This document shows, in pieces, positions 27,923 to 37,438 of a stretch of 64,000 bases of DNA. The DNA is from Kiritimatiellia bacterium. GTDB taxonomy: Bacteria > Verrucomicrobiota > Kiritimatiellia > JAFGHX01. Positions within the stretch are counted from its first letter, which is position 1. Each line of letters opens with the position of its first letter. The stretch spans positions 1-64,000 of the forward strand of contig JAFGHX010000087.1 of NCBI GenBank assembly GCA_016929905.1. The letters run 5' to 3'. The position numbers and the translations under genes were made by a program. The notes under the pieces are model-generated. The model made no database searches and was not told the DNA's origin. It worked only from the letters and a program-made list of their open reading frames with translations.

Positions 27923-30900
27923 ATGATTCTCAGTGATATATCGATTCGGCGCCCGGTGCTGGCAACGATCGTGCTGCTGGTCGTCGTGATTCTGGGCGCG
28001 CAGTCTTATGTGCGGCTCGGCGTGCAGCTCTTTCCGGACATCGAGTTCCCCGCCATGGCCGTGGTCACCACCTACCTTGGCGCCGGCCCGGAGGAAATCG
28101 AACGGCTCATCTCCGAGCCGGTCGAGGACGCGCTCAGCACGCTGGACGACGTGAAGTACGTGCAGTCGACGTCCGCGGAAGGGGTCTCGACCGTCGTGGT
28201 CGAGTTCGAGATGGGGACGGATGTCGATATCGCCGCCAACGACGTGCGCGACAAGGTCAGCCTGGCCGAGCGGGAGCTGCCCGACGACGCCGACAAGCCG
28301 ACGGTGCTGAAGTTCGACCCGAACGCCGAGCCCATTCTGCGGCTGGCCGTCTCGGGCGACCGGTCGCTTGCCGAGGTCTATGAGCTGACGGACGACAAGG
28401 TGCGCACGGTGGTTCAGAAAGTCGGCGGTGTCGCCTCGGTGGACATCATTGGCGGCGAGGATCGCGAGATTCGGGTCGCCGTCCGGCAGGACCGGCTGGA
28501 CGCGTACGGCATCGCGATCGGGCAGGTGATCGCCGCAATCGGCGCGGCGAACATGGAGATGCCGGGCGGCCACGTGACGCGCGGGGCGCAGGAATACGCG
28601 ATTCGCGTGCTGGGCGAAGTGCATGACCTGGACGACATCCGTGGCATCGCTATACCCGGCACGCGCGGCGCGGTCCGGATCCGCGACGTGGCCACGGTCG
28701 CCGATACGGTGGCCGAAGTGCGGAAGATGGCGCGTTCCGCGGGCAAGCCCAGCGTCGGCGTGCTCATTCTCAAGCAGGGCGACGCCAACACGATCGAAGT
28801 CGGGCGCGGGGTGCGGGCCGGCATCGCGGAACTGACCGCCGGCGTGCTGCCGGCGGATATGAAGGTGGAGATCATTACCGATACGTCCGTCTTCATTCGC
28901 GACGTCGTCGACGAGGTCAAGGCGAATATCTGGCAGGGCATCCTGTTGACTGCCTTGGCGCTGTACCTGTTCCTGCATAACTGGCGCGGAACGTTTATCG
29001 CCGCCCTGGCCATGCCGGCGGCGGTCGTCGGGACGCTGGTCCCCCTCTATTTCGCCGGGTACAGCATCAACATCATGAGCATGATGGGGCTCGCCATCTC
29101 CGTGGGCATCCTGGTCAACAATTCGATTCTCGTGCTCGAGAACATCTACCGCTACATCGATATGGGGTTTGCCCCCGCGGATGCCGCCTCCAAGGGCACG
29201 GCGGACATCGCCGTGGCCGTGGCCAGCACCACGTTGACCAATATCGTCGTGTTCCTGCCGATTGCCTTCATGGAATCGATCGTGGGCATGGTCTTTCGCC
29301 AGTTCGCCATGACCGTGGTCTTCGCCACGGTGCTTTCGCTGCTCATCTCGTTCACGCTGACCCCCATGATGGCCGCGCTCCTGCTCCGGAGCAAGGCCGT
29401 GGAACAGGCGCGGCTGTCCGAGCGGCGCGCGGCCTTCTACGCGCGCTGGGACGGCGTCTACCAACGGTTGGCGGCCTCCTACGGCCGGCTCGTCGCCGGG
29501 GTCGTGCGTCACCCGTGGCTGACCATTCTCCTGGCCGTCGGCGTGTTCGCGCTCGTCATCGCCGTCATCGTCCCCCTGATCGGAAAGGAGTTCTTCCCGC
29601 GCGCCGACGAGGGCGAGTTCGCGATCGTAGTCGAGACGGATGTCTCCAGCTCGCTCGAGTATACCGACGCGGTCATTCGGCGCGTGGAGGAGATCTGCGC
29701 GGCTCACATTCCGGAACGGGAGCGAGTGTTCACCTCCGTCGGAGAGGTGTCCGGCGAGCACGGCGCCACGAGCGCCGGCGTGAATGTCGGGGAAGTGGTC
29801 GTCAAGCTGTCCGATAAGACGGACCGGGATCGGTCCACCCAGCAGGTCATGGACGCCCTGCGCCCGCTGCTGGCCGCCGTGCCCGGCGCGCGCTTCAAGT
29901 TGGAGGCCCGGCAGATGGGCGGGCCGGGCGGCGGCGGCATTGAGCTGGAGATTCGCGGCGAGGACATCGCAACGCTGAATGCCATCGCGCGCGACGCGAT
30001 GACCATGCTCCAGGGCGGCTCGGTGAAAGGCCGCACCTACGATCCGATCGCCGGCGCCGTGGACATCGATACCGACTGGCGGCTCGGCAAGCAGGAGGTG
30101 GCGCTGCGGCCGAAACGCGAGCGGATGCGCCGGCTCGGCGTCTCGATCCAGACGCTGGCCGAGACCGTTCGCGCCTACTACTCCGGCGTCGTGGCCTCCG
30201 AGTATCGCGAGGGCGACGACGAACACGATATTCGCGTGCTGCTCAGCGACGAAGACCGCAGGAGCATCCTCGGGCTGTGCGACTGCACCGTGCAGGGCGA
30301 CGGCGGCCGGCTCGTGAAGCTGAGCGAAATCGTCGAGCCGGTCCGCAGTATCGGGCCCACCCAGCTCTCGCGCAAGGACCGGGAGCACATGGTGAAGGTG
30401 AAGGCCGGGGTTACAGGCCGTGCCGAAAGCGAAGTGTCCGACCCGCTCCAGAAACGGCTCGATGCCTACCCGCTGCCGCCCGGCTACCGGTTCAGTTGGG
30501 GCGGCGAAGTCGAGTTCCGGCAACGCGAATTTCCGGAACTCGCAAACGCGGCCGTTCTCGCCACGGTGCTCACCTTCCTCATGCTGGCCGGGATCCTCGA
30601 GTCGTGGCGGCTGCCGGGCCTGATTATGCTGAGCCTGCCGTTCTCGTTTGCCGGCGTGTTCCTGGCACTGTTTCTGCGCGGGCTCGCCATCAACATCTTC
30701 TCGCTGATGGGCATCGTCATGCTGATCGGGCTGGTGATCAACAATGCCATCGTGATCGTCGACCACGTCGAGGCCGTACGCAAGGAAGGGGTTCCGCTGA
30801 CGGAGGCGATTCCGCGCGCGTGCGCGGTGCGGCTTCGGCCGATCCTCATGGCGAACATCACGACCATTGTCGCCATGATCCCGCTCGCGCTCGGGATCGG

Positions 30901-31033
30901 GGCCGGCGGCGAGTACCGCGCCCCCATGGCCATTGTCCAGATGGGCGGCATGGTCGGCGGCGGGCTGCTCGCGTTGGTCGTCACGCCGGCCATCTACTAC
31001 CTGGCCTCGCGCCGCCGGCATGAGGCCGCATGA
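27923..31033 (+). CDS. RND-family efflux permease, AcrB-like, without the usual proton-relay acids
   Basis: 1036 residues with two repeats of six membrane segments and two large periplasmic loops, starting ISIRRPVLATIV as in AcrB-like pumps. In the fourth membrane segment the motif is GILVNNSILVLEN. N399-N400 occupy the place of AcrB Asp407-Asp408, and the tenth segment has GLVINNAIVIV, with Asn at the AcrB Lys940 position. Proton coupling must therefore use other residues or be lost. GGAAGG precedes the ATG. It is the last gene of the TolC-adaptor-pump operon. The substrate is unknown. Confidence 0.92.
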   Translation: MILSDISIRRPVLATIVLLVVVILGAQSYVRLGVQLFPDIEFPAMAVVTTYLGAGPEEIERLISEPVEDALSTLDDVKYVQSTSAEGVSTVVVEFEMGTDVDIAANDVRDKVSLAERELPDDADKPTVLKFDPNAEPILRLAVSGDRSLAEVYELTDDKVRTVVQKVGGVASVDIIGGEDREIRVAVRQDRLDAYGIAIGQVIAAIGAANMEMPGGHVTRGAQEYAIRVLGEVHDLDDIRGIAIPGTRGAVRIRDVATVADTVAEVRKMARSAGKPSVGVLILKQGDANTIEVGRGVRAGIAELTAGVLPADMKVEIITDTSVFIRDVVDEVKANIWQGILLTALALYLFLHNWRGTFIAALAMPAAVVGTLVPLYFAGYSINIMSMMGLAISVGILVNNSILVLENIYRYIDMGFAPADAASKGTADIAVAVASTTLTNIVVFLPIAFMESIVGMVFRQFAMTVVFATVLSLLISFTLTPMMAALLLRSKAVEQARLSERRAAFYARWDGVYQRLAASYGRLVAGVVRHPWLTILLAVGVFALVIAVIVPLIGKEFFPRADEGEFAIVVETDVSSSLEYTDAVIRRVEEICAAHIPERERVFTSVGEVSGEHGATSAGVNVGEVVVKLSDKTDRDRSTQQVMDALRPLLAAVPGARFKLEARQMGGPGGGGIELEIRGEDIATLNAIARDAMTMLQGGSVKGRTYDPIAGAVDIDTDWRLGKQEVALRPKRERMRRLGVSIQTLAETVRAYYSGVVASEYREGDDEHDIRVLLSDEDRRSILGLCDCTVQGDGGRLVKLSEIVEPVRSIGPTQLSRKDREHMVKVKAGVTGRAESEVSDPLQKRLDAYPLPPGYRFSWGGEVEFRQREFPELANAAVLATVLTFLMLAGILESWRLPGLIMLSLPFSFAGVFLALFLRGLAINIFSLMGIVMLIGLVINNAIVIVDHVEAVRKEGVPLTEAIPRACAVRLRPILMANITTIVAMIPLALGIGAGGEYRAPMAIVQMGGMVGGGLLALVVTPAIYYLASRRRHEAA

Positions 31034-31038
31034 CCCGT

Positions 31039-31059
31039 TTCCCCGCGCTGCGCGGGGAA
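31039..31059. terminator. Hairpin between converging genes
   Basis: A perfect 9-bp stem TTCCCCGCG / CGCGGGGAA with a CTG loop fits exactly between the stop codons of the RND pump (31033) and the nnr gene on the other strand (31062). Position and symmetry suggest a shared terminator. Confidence 0.6.
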
Positions 31060-31061
31060 GA

Positions 31062-32627
31062 TCAGCGCAGCGTCAAATCCCGGAACGCATACGGCAGTTC
31101 CTCGATGATGTCCGTGGCGATCAGACCCGCCTGCGAGGTGCGGAACCACACGTTGTCCCCCGCACGCCCGTGCAGGAACACGCTGGCCCGCGCCGCATCG
31201 AACGGCTTGAACTCCTGGCCGAGCAGCCCGACGGTCAGGCCGGCGAGCACGTCGCCCATCCCGCCCGTCGCCATGCCCGGGTTGCCCGTCATGTTCACGC
31301 AGGGGATCCGGTCCGGCTCGGCCACAATCGTGCCCGCCCCTTTGAGCACCACGGTGGCATCGGTCTCCTCCGCCGCGCGCATGGCGCTGAACATGCGGTC
31401 CGACTGGATGGTCTTGGCGTCGACCCCGAGCAGCCGGGCCAGCTCGCCCGGATGCGGCGTGGCGACCACGGCGCAGGTGGCGCGGTGGATCCGCGTCGGC
31501 TGCGTCTCCAGCACGTTCACCGCGTCCGCGTCGAGGACGAGCGGCATGTGGCATTCGCGGATCGCCTGCACGACCAGCTTCCGCGTGTGTTCGTGCGGGG
31601 TCATGCCGGGCCCGAACAGGATCGCGTCGAATTCGGGCAGGCGCGGCCGCCAGACCGGCCAGACCTTCATCGAGAGACTGCCCGTCTCGGTTTCCTGGCC
31701 GGGCCGCACGATAGCCTCGGGCACGAACGAGGAAATGACCGGTGCGATGCCTTTGGGGACAAGCACCGTCACGAGCCCGGCTCCGGACCGGACGGCGGCC
31801 TTCGCGGCCAAGGCCGCGGCGCCCGGGTAGTCGTGTGAGCCGCACACCAGCAGAATGCGCCCGAACGAGCCCTTGTGCGCCGCCCGCGGACGGCGCGCGA
31901 ACAGCGGCATCAGGTCCGTCGCCGTGATCAGTTCCCGGTCCGTGCGGACAGACTCGACAAGCGCCGGCGGGATCCCGATGTCGACGACCTCCACGCTGCC
32001 AACGTAGTCCAGGGCGGCCGGCTGCACGAGCCCCAGTTTCGGCAGGCCCATCGTCACGGTGACGTCGGCCAGAACCGTCTCGCCCGGCGCCAGCCCGGTA
32101 TCCGCGTTCAAACCCGACGGGACGTCGACGGCCAGCACGAGCGCTTCCTTCGAGTGTTCGTTGATGTAGCGGATCGCGCAGGCGGCGGGATCGCGCGCCG
32201 GGCCCGACACCCCCGTGCCGAGTATGCCGTCCACCAGAATGTCGGCCGCGCGGCGCTCGGCGGTCGCCTTGACCCAGTGCCCCGGTTCCGGCATCTCCTG
32301 CGGGACGATGCCCGCCTTCACCGTGGCGTTCAGGTGATGGACCGCGTCGCCCTTCACCTGCTCCAGCTTGCCCGTCAGCCACAGCTCGACTTCGAACCCC
32401 TTCTTCTTCAAATAGCGCGCGGCGACAAAGGCGTCGCCCCCGTTGTTGCCGCGCCCCGCAATCAGCCGCACCAGCGGCGCCGAATAGCCCGCCAGTGCCG
32501 CCAGGCGCTCTGCCTCGTTCGCCACGCCCAGACCGGCCCGGTCCATCAAGACAGCCCCGGGCACCCCGTGCTCCTCGATCGTCTTGCGGTCCAGTTCGCG
32601 CATCTCCGATGATCGGACAACTTTCAT
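31062..32627 (-). CDS. nnrD: Bifunctional NAD(P)H-hydrate epimerase / ADP-dependent dehydratase
   Basis: 521 residues. The N-terminal half is the YjeF_N epimerase (GRGNNGGDAFVAARYL, VDGILGTG, VDVPSGLNADTG). The C-terminal half is the ribokinase-like dehydratase (GSHDYPGAAALAAKAA, TPHPGELARLLG, GNPGMATGGMGDVLAG). Together they repair hydrated NADH and NADPH. The ATG at 32627 gives the conserved beginning MKVVRSSEMRELD. A start at 32684 overlapping acpS is possible. It follows pdxJ and acpS on the same strand, a common cofactor gene grouping. Confidence 0.93.
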   Translation of the reverse strand: MKVVRSSEMRELDRKTIEEHGVPGAVLMDRAGLGVANEAERLAALAGYSAPLVRLIAGRGNNGGDAFVAARYLKKKGFEVELWLTGKLEQVKGDAVHHLNATVKAGIVPQEMPEPGHWVKATAERRAADILVDGILGTGVSGPARDPAACAIRYINEHSKEALVLAVDVPSGLNADTGLAPGETVLADVTVTMGLPKLGLVQPAALDYVGSVEVVDIGIPPALVESVRTDRELITATDLMPLFARRPRAAHKGSFGRILLVCGSHDYPGAAALAAKAAVRSGAGLVTVLVPKGIAPVISSFVPEAIVRPGQETETGSLSMKVWPVWRPRLPEFDAILFGPGMTPHEHTRKLVVQAIRECHMPLVLDADAVNVLETQPTRIHRATCAVVATPHPGELARLLGVDAKTIQSDRMFSAMRAAEETDATVVLKGAGTIVAEPDRIPCVNMTGNPGMATGGMGDVLAGLTVGLLGQEFKPFDAARASVFLHGRAGDNVWFRTSQAGLIATDIIEELPYAFRDLTLR

Positions 32628-32655
32628 GGCAAGCTCTGCCGTGCGTGTTGCGGGA

Positions 32656-33072
32656 TCAGGCCGGTTGACCGGGATTGCGCTCATCCCCGAGCAGCAGCGC
32701 CTGGGCCACTGCGTAGTGGTGCGTGTGCGACAGGCTCACCAGGATCCTGCCGACCCCGAGTGCCTCAGCCAGGCGCCGACCGCGTTCGCTCAGTTCAACG
32801 AACGGCGCGCCCGACTGCGCGTCCCTCCCCACCGCAATGTCCAGCCAGGACAATCGCGGCTCGATTCCCGTCCCGAACGCTTTTGCCACCGCCTCTTTCA
32901 CGGCGAACCGGCCGGCATAATGCCGCCACGGCGACGCCTTGCCGTCGCAGTAGCTGCACTCCACCGGCAGGAACACCCGCTGCTTGAGCCGGTCGCCCCA
33001 ACGCTCGAGCATGTCCTGCATGCGCGCGTTCTCGACCAGGTCGATACCTGTGCCCAGCACCGCGCCCTTCAT
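32656..33072 (-). CDS. acpS: Holo-[acyl-carrier-protein] synthase
   Basis: Transfers 4'-phosphopantetheine from CoA to acyl carrier protein. The 138-residue length is standard. The magnesium-binding residues are in [12 protein letters not shown] (D11) and [11 protein letters not shown] (E60), and [14 protein letters not shown] ends the fold. The ATG overlaps the pdxJ stop codon (ATGA), so the genes are translationally coupled, an arrangement found in many bacteria. Confidence 0.95.
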   Translation of the reverse strand: MKGAVLGTGIDLVENARMQDMLERWGDRLKQRVFLPVECSYCDGKASPWRHYAGRFAVKEAVAKAFGTGIEPRLSWLDIAVGRDAQSGAPFVELSERGRRLAEALGVGRILVSLSHTHHYAVAQALLLGDERNPGQPA

Positions 33073-33809
33073 ACGGCCCCGCCCGTATAGGCGTTCATCG
33101 CCGCCCGCATCTCCGAAACCGCCGCCCTCAGCCCCACGAAAACCGCGCGCGCCACGATGCTGTGCCCGATGTTGAGCGTGTCCATGTGCGGAATCCGCAG
33201 AATGGCGCCGAGCGTCGCCAGGTTGATGCCGTGCCCCGCGTTGACGGTCAGGCCCAGCGCGTGGGCCGTGCGCGCCCCTTCCATCAGCAGGTCAAGTTCC
33301 CTCGCCGCCTCCGGGCCCTGCGCATCGCAGAAAGCGCCCGTATGCAGTTCCACCGTCTCGGCGCGCAACGCCGCCGACTGCTCGATCTGGCGCCTGTCCG
33401 GCGCCACGAACAGGCTCACACGGATGCCGGCGCCCTGCAGCCGGGCAACCGTCGGCTGCAGCGCCGTGAACTGCGAGACTACGTCCAGCCCGCCTTCGGT
33501 CGTCAACTCCTGCCGCCGCTCCGGCACCAGGCACACTTCGTCCGGCTTCACCTCCAGGGCGATCGCCACGATCTCCGCGTTGTTCGCCATCTCCAGATTC
33601 AGCGCGACGTTCAGCCGTTTGCGCAGCTCGCGCACGTCGCGGTCCTGAATGTGCCGCCGGTCCTCGCGCAGGTGCACCGTAATCTGGTCCGCGCCCGCCG
33701 CCTCGCAGAGCGGAAACGCGTCGAGCGGGTCCGGATACGTCGTGCCGCGCGCCTGGCGCAGCGTCGCGACATGGTCGATGTTCACACCCAGTTTGAGTTG
33801 CGCACTCAT
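33069..33809 (-). CDS. pdxJ: Pyridoxine 5'-phosphate synthase
   Basis: Condenses 1-deoxyxylulose 5-phosphate with 3-amino-2-oxopropyl phosphate to make pyridoxine phosphate. 246 residues from the ATG at 33809 give the family start [19 protein letters not shown]. Other family motifs are [33 protein letters not shown] and [18 protein letters not shown]-type sequence precedes the start. It is the first gene of the pdxJ-acpS-nnr operon. Confidence 0.96.
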   Translation of the reverse strand: MSAQLKLGVNIDHVATLRQARGTTYPDPLDAFPLCEAAGADQITVHLREDRRHIQDRDVRELRKRLNVALNLEMANNAEIVAIALEVKPDEVCLVPERRQELTTEGGLDVVSQFTALQPTVARLQGAGIRVSLFVAPDRRQIEQSAALRAETVELHTGAFCDAQGPEAARELDLLMEGARTAHALGLTVNAGHGINLATLGAILRIPHMDTLNIGHSIVARAVFVGLRAAVSEMRAAMNAYTGGAV

Positions 33810-33855
33810 CGCTCGTTCCCTTCCCTCCGGCCGGGATCGCGGGCCGGAAGCGCGT

Positions 33856-33884
33856 ATTCTATAGCAGGCTCCCCGTTTTTTCAA
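33856..33884 (-). promoter_or_regulatory. Promoter for the pdxJ operon
   Basis: On the minus strand, TTGAAA (33884-33879), a 17-base spacer and TAGAAT (33861-33856), about 45 bases upstream of the pdxJ start. It is divergent from the tRNA promoter. Confidence 0.6.
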
Positions 33885-33904
33885 CGGCATAAGCGCAGAA
33901 GCGG

Positions 33905-33934
33905 TTGACAAGCCGCAAACGCCTGCCCTATAGT
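33905..33934 (+). promoter_or_regulatory. Promoter for tRNA-Val
   Basis: A full -35 TTGACA at 33905-33910, an 18-base spacer and TATAGT at 33929-33934, 20 bases before the tRNA. It is one of the clearest sigma70-type promoters in the window. Confidence 0.75.
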
Positions 33935-33954
33935 ATGGCTGCCAACCGCAACAC

Positions 33955-34028
<74 letters not shown>

Positions 34029-34049
34029 CGCTTCCTTGCCTACACGGTG

Positions 34050-35795
34050 TCATCGGCGGCGTCCAGAGCGCGTGCGCCCGGTCGGCCCGATGAGGATATG
34101 GTGCTGCCGCAGCCGCTCCGCATCGGTGCGCGGCACGTGGATGCGGCTGCCGTCGGGCGCGAGGCCGCCGAAGTACATGGCCGCGGCAACGGTGCCCGGC
34201 AGCGGAATGAAACACTGCACCTGCTGCGGGCGCCAATGCCGGCGGTCAAGCCACTTGCGCAGTTCGCGCATGTCGGCGTCCGTCGTGCCGGGGAAGGCGC
34301 TGATCAGGTACGGGACAATATACTGCTCCTTGCCGCTCTGTCGCGAAAGGCGCTGGAAGACGCGGACGCACTCTTCGAAGCGTTCGAATGAGGGCTTGCG
34401 CATCAGCGCCAGAACGTGTTCGCGGCAGTGTTCCGGCGCCAGCTTGAGCTGGCCGCCGACGAAGCGGCGAATCAGCCGCCGCAGGTAGGCGGGTTCCCGC
34501 GCGGCCAGATCGTGGCGGATGCCGCTGGCGACGCGGACATGCCTGACCCCCTGGATCGCCGCTATCGAGTCCAGCAGACGGGCTAGCTCGGTCTGGGCCG
34601 GCTTGAACGCCGGGCATGGCGCGGGCACCAGACAGCTCACCCGTGTACAGGCTGCCGGATCGCCCCGGCAGGCGCTGTTCCACATGTTGGCAGACGGTCC
34701 GCCCACGTCCGACACGCTGCCTTTCCACAGGGAGTGGCGGGTCAGTTCCCGCACCTCCGCGAGGAGCGACTCGGCGCTGCGCGACGCGATCTGGCGCCCC
34801 TGATGGGGGGCCAGCGAACAAAACGTACAGCCGCCCGCGCAGCCGCGATGCGTCGTGACACTGAACCGCACGCTCTCAAGCGCCGGAACCGGTCCCTTGC
34901 AGCCGGGATGGGCACGGCGGGTGAAGGGGAGCGCGTACAGCGCGTCCAGTTCCGCCGTCGCGAGCGGCGCGGCCGGCGGCGTGAACACCACCGCGCGCGC
35001 GCCGGATGCCTGGATCGTGGCGAACGTGCCCTGATGAACCTGCCGCTCGAGCATGAGGGTCGCTTCCATCAGCCGGTCCGGCTCGGCCTCGATCTCCTCG
35101 TGGGAGGGTAGCCGCCACGCGCAGGTCTGTGCCCACATCAGCGCGGCGTCGCGCCCCGAAACCGCGTAGGCGGTCCCCGGAATGCCGTGCAGGAGGCCCG
35201 CCCGCAGCGCCGTCCGCATCTCGCCGTTCGCCGTTGCGGTGGCTTGCAGACGCCTGCAGACGTCGAGAATGGCCCGTTCGCCCATCCCATACACCAGCAG
35301 GTCGGCCTTGCTGTCGAGGAGGATCGATCGGCGCAGCGCGTCGGACCAGAAATCGTAGTGGCTCGCGCGCCGCATGGAAGCCTCGATGCCGCCGATGACG
35401 ACCGGCACGCCGGGGAATGCCTGCCGGGCCAACGTCGCGTAGACCAGAGTCGCCCGGTTCGGACGCGCGCCCGCCGAACCGCCTGGCGTGTAGGCGTCGT
35501 CGGTGCGTTTCTTGCGGAACGCCGTGTAGTGAGCGAGCATCGAGTCCAGGCTGCCCGCGGTGAGCCCGACACAGAGACGCGGGCGGCCCATGCGCGCCAT
35601 GTCGTCGAGTGCGGTCCAGCCGGGCTGGGCGACGATGCCGACACGGAACCCCGCATGCAGCAGCCAGCGGCCGAGCAGGGCGGCCCCGAAGGAAGGGTGA
35701 TCCACATAAGCGTCACCCGTGACGAGAAGGACGTCCAACTCGCGCCAGCCCAGCCGGCGCATTTCGCTCGTGCCGGTCGGAAGGAAGTCTTGCAT
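34050..35795 (-). CDS. YgiQ-family radical SAM protein
   Basis: 581 residues. A B12-binding-like N-terminal region (VLLVTGDAYVDHPSFGAALL, LCVGLTAGSLDSML) precedes the radical SAM core with the cluster motif CxxxCxxC in HRGCAGGCTFC. The typical YgiQ segment KAGRQKGV-like is replaced by SRQSGKEQYIVPYLISAFPG, and QVQCFIPLPGTVAAAMY near the end is family-typical. The function of YgiQ proteins is unknown. AGGAGG precedes the ATG. A 12-nt array lies upstream. Confidence 0.88.
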   Translation of the reverse strand: MQDFLPTGTSEMRRLGWRELDVLLVTGDAYVDHPSFGAALLGRWLLHAGFRVGIVAQPGWTALDDMARMGRPRLCVGLTAGSLDSMLAHYTAFRKKRTDDAYTPGGSAGARPNRATLVYATLARQAFPGVPVVIGGIEASMRRASHYDFWSDALRRSILLDSKADLLVYGMGERAILDVCRRLQATATANGEMRTALRAGLLHGIPGTAYAVSGRDAALMWAQTCAWRLPSHEEIEAEPDRLMEATLMLERQVHQGTFATIQASGARAVVFTPPAAPLATAELDALYALPFTRRAHPGCKGPVPALESVRFSVTTHRGCAGGCTFCSLAPHQGRQIASRSAESLLAEVRELTRHSLWKGSVSDVGGPSANMWNSACRGDPAACTRVSCLVPAPCPAFKPAQTELARLLDSIAAIQGVRHVRVASGIRHDLAAREPAYLRRLIRRFVGGQLKLAPEHCREHVLALMRKPSFERFEECVRVFQRLSRQSGKEQYIVPYLISAFPGTTDADMRELRKWLDRRHWRPQQVQCFIPLPGTVAAAMYFGGLAPDGSRIHVPRTDAERLRQHHILIGPTGRTRSGRRR

Positions 35796-35863
35796 GCCCG
35801 CCGCCTCCTCATGAACCCCATGAATGAAGCCTGTCGGCGGGGCCCTGTCAATAAAGAAGGAAA

Positions 35864-35907
35864 CTTGCTCGAGAACTTACTCGAGAACGTGCTCGAAATT
35901 CTCGAAT
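35864..35907 (-). repeat. 12-nt tandem array upstream of the radical SAM gene
   Basis: Three units from 35864 (CTTGCTCGAGAA, CTTACTCGAGAA, CGTGCTCGAAAT) and a partial fourth. Read in the direction of the gene at 35795 they have the same orientation as the other arrays of the AGTTCTCGAGTA family. Confidence 0.8.
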
Positions 35908-35969
35908 GAACCCCTGAGCCGCGAATGGGAAGAAGCGCCCGGGAAGGACAGTGGCCGTCCGACAGTCCG

Positions 35970-36245
35970 CTAGTCCGGCGTCTTCAGTGCGCTCAGGCGC
36001 AGGCACTGCATCCTGGCGGCGAGCAGGAGGAGTTTGACAGCCAGGCGGGTCATCGGGTCCTCGGTGTGGCGCAGGCATTCGTCCGCCCATTTGCCGGCAA
36101 GCGTCGCGTTGCCCTCCGCCGCGTAGGCATGGAGCAGATCGAAGCTCGTCTGCAGAAGGCCCGCGTGGTCGCCGCTGGCAAACGCCTCCGCATACTGCGC
36201 CTGCACCATGCCGACAAAACCCGCGATTTCTTCGAGGCCGTCCAT
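35970..36245 (-). CDS. Small helical protein, function unknown
   Basis: 91 residues, all helix-like (FVGMVQAQYAEAFASGDHAG, LLQTSFDLLHAYAAEG), resembling a single TPR-type solenoid fragment. GGAGAACGCC directly precedes the ATG. No family is recognised. It lies alone between repeat-filled gaps. Confidence 0.55.
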   Translation of the reverse strand: MDGLEEIAGFVGMVQAQYAEAFASGDHAGLLQTSFDLLHAYAAEGNATLAGKWADECLRHTEDPMTRLAVKLLLLAARMQCLRLSALKTPD

Positions 36246-36451
36246 GGCGTTCTCCGAGATAAGTCCTTACTCGGGTTATCGGCAGGTCGGCGGCGGGACT
36301 TAAGAGCTTTTGGAGGCGGAAACAGGGGGCGAACGGCCGGGCAGCGGGAAACAGGCCCTGGTGCGGGCAACCTACGGAAATTTTTTCGGGAATCCGCCGC
36401 GTGCCGGGCCGTGCCCCTGCGCGACGCCGCAACATTCGATCTCTAAACCAC

Positions 36452-36509
36452 GGGCCCGTTTCCCCTACGATGTCTTCGCAGTCGTCGAGGCCCCGGCCGT
36501 CATGTCCCT
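36452..36509. repeat. 58-bp dispersed repeat, copy 2
   Basis: Matches 4130-4187 at about 90 percent. It overlaps the last ten bases, including the stop codon, of the MCE-domain gene and is followed within 15 bases by a heptamer array. The rest of the gap to 36245 shows nothing else recognisable. Confidence 0.6.
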
Positions 36510-37438
36510 GCGTCCAGCGGTTCCAGTCTCCAGTTTCCAGTTTCCAGTTTCCAGTTTCTAGTTTCTAGTTTCCAGTCTCCAGTCTCACCGGCATGCCCGG
36601 CCGTGTCCTCGCGCCACGTCTCCCGGATCCGGTCCCGCAGTTTCAGCAGATCCGCCGCGGCCTCGTTCTTGCCGCGTTGCTTCAGGGCCGCGGCGCGTTC
36701 CTCGAGCGCTTCGCAGAGCCGCTCGGCGGCAGCGCGCGCGGCGGCCTTGCCTTGTGTCTGCGCGCCCGCCAGCACGTCATCCATGCCGTCCAGGATGTCT
36801 TCCCAGGCATCCGCCGCCTCGGGCGACTGCACCGTCTTCTCCGCGAGCTGATCGAGCCGCTTCTCCATGCTGGGCGCGACGATCCGGTCGCGGTAGTCTT
36901 TCCAGCGCGGCGCGAGGAACCACGCCCCCGCGCCGAGCAGCGCCGCTGCCAGCAGGCACCCGGCCACCTTGCGCGTGCGCCGTGCCATGAGCAGCCCGAC
37001 ACACGCAAGGGCCGGAACCGCCCATGCGACCGGCGGCAGGCAGGCCCAGAACGGCAGCGCGACCACCACCCGGTTCGGCGCGCGCCCTTCCCGCAGCGTC
37101 GCCGGCACCGCGGGGTCCGGCTCGCCGTAGACTTTCAAGACCGATCCGCCGAGCCCGAACACCTTGCGGGCGATCCGCGCCTTCATCCCGTGGCCGACCC
37201 GGCCGGCGTGTTCCGGCGCGACCGAGAAATCGACCCGGACTCGCTTTGGCCGGCAGTGAATGGCGTCCACCCGCCCGATCACCACACCGGCGCGTTCCAC
37301 GTTCGCGGGGACCGAGAGGTCACGGGCGTCCTCGAAGTAGGCGCGGAACGCGCGCCGCTCGCAACCGCACACGAGCACGACCGCACAACCCCCAAGCGCG
37401 GCCGCCAAGCGTCTGCCGAATACTCGATCTGCGTTCAT
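36500..37438 (-). CDS. MCE/MlaD-like lipoprotein with repeat-encoded C-terminus
   Basis: 312 residues from the ATG at 37438 (AGGAGGAACAC upstream). The N-terminus looks like a lipoprotein or anchor signal ending VVLVCGC. Residues about 35-110 form an MCE-type domain (LSVPANVERAGVVIGRVDAI, KARIARKVFGLGGSVLKVYG), as in MlaD lipid-transfer proteins. Two membrane segments follow, then about 100 helical residues. The last 25-30 residues (KLETRNW repeats) are translated from a heptanucleotide array, so the natural C-terminus was probably replaced or extended. No Mla transporter genes are adjacent. Confidence 0.65.
   Translation of the reverse strand: MNADRVFGRRLAAALGGCAVVLVCGCERRAFRAYFEDARDLSVPANVERAGVVIGRVDAIHCRPKRVRVDFSVAPEHAGRVGHGMKARIARKVFGLGGSVLKVYGEPDPAVPATLREGRAPNRVVVALPFWACLPPVAWAVPALACVGLLMARRTRKVAGCLLAAALLGAGAWFLAPRWKDYRDRIVAPSMEKRLDQLAEKTVQSPEAADAWEDILDGMDDVLAGAQTQGKAAARAAAERLCEALEERAAALKQRGKNEAAADLLKLRDRIRETWREDTAGHAGETGDWKLETRNWKLETGNWRLEPLDAGT
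36524..36586. repeat. Heptanucleotide array CAGTTTC inside a coding frame
   Basis: Nine 7-nt units (CAGTCTC, CAGTTTC, TAGTTTC) fall within the 3' end of the MCE-domain gene. Because 21 bases make three units, the protein gains a seven-residue repeat (KLETRNW). It is the same family as 4022 and 4461. Confidence 0.85.

Noticed and set aside
27608..31021. Very long open frame (over 1100 codons) antisense to the RND pump, and similar ones opposite 16841-19726, 819-2507 and 13459-15108
   Set aside because: They mirror the codon periodicity of strong genes in high-GC DNA, are rich in Arg, His, Gln and Pro, and have no recognisable domains, while the sense frames encode clear families.
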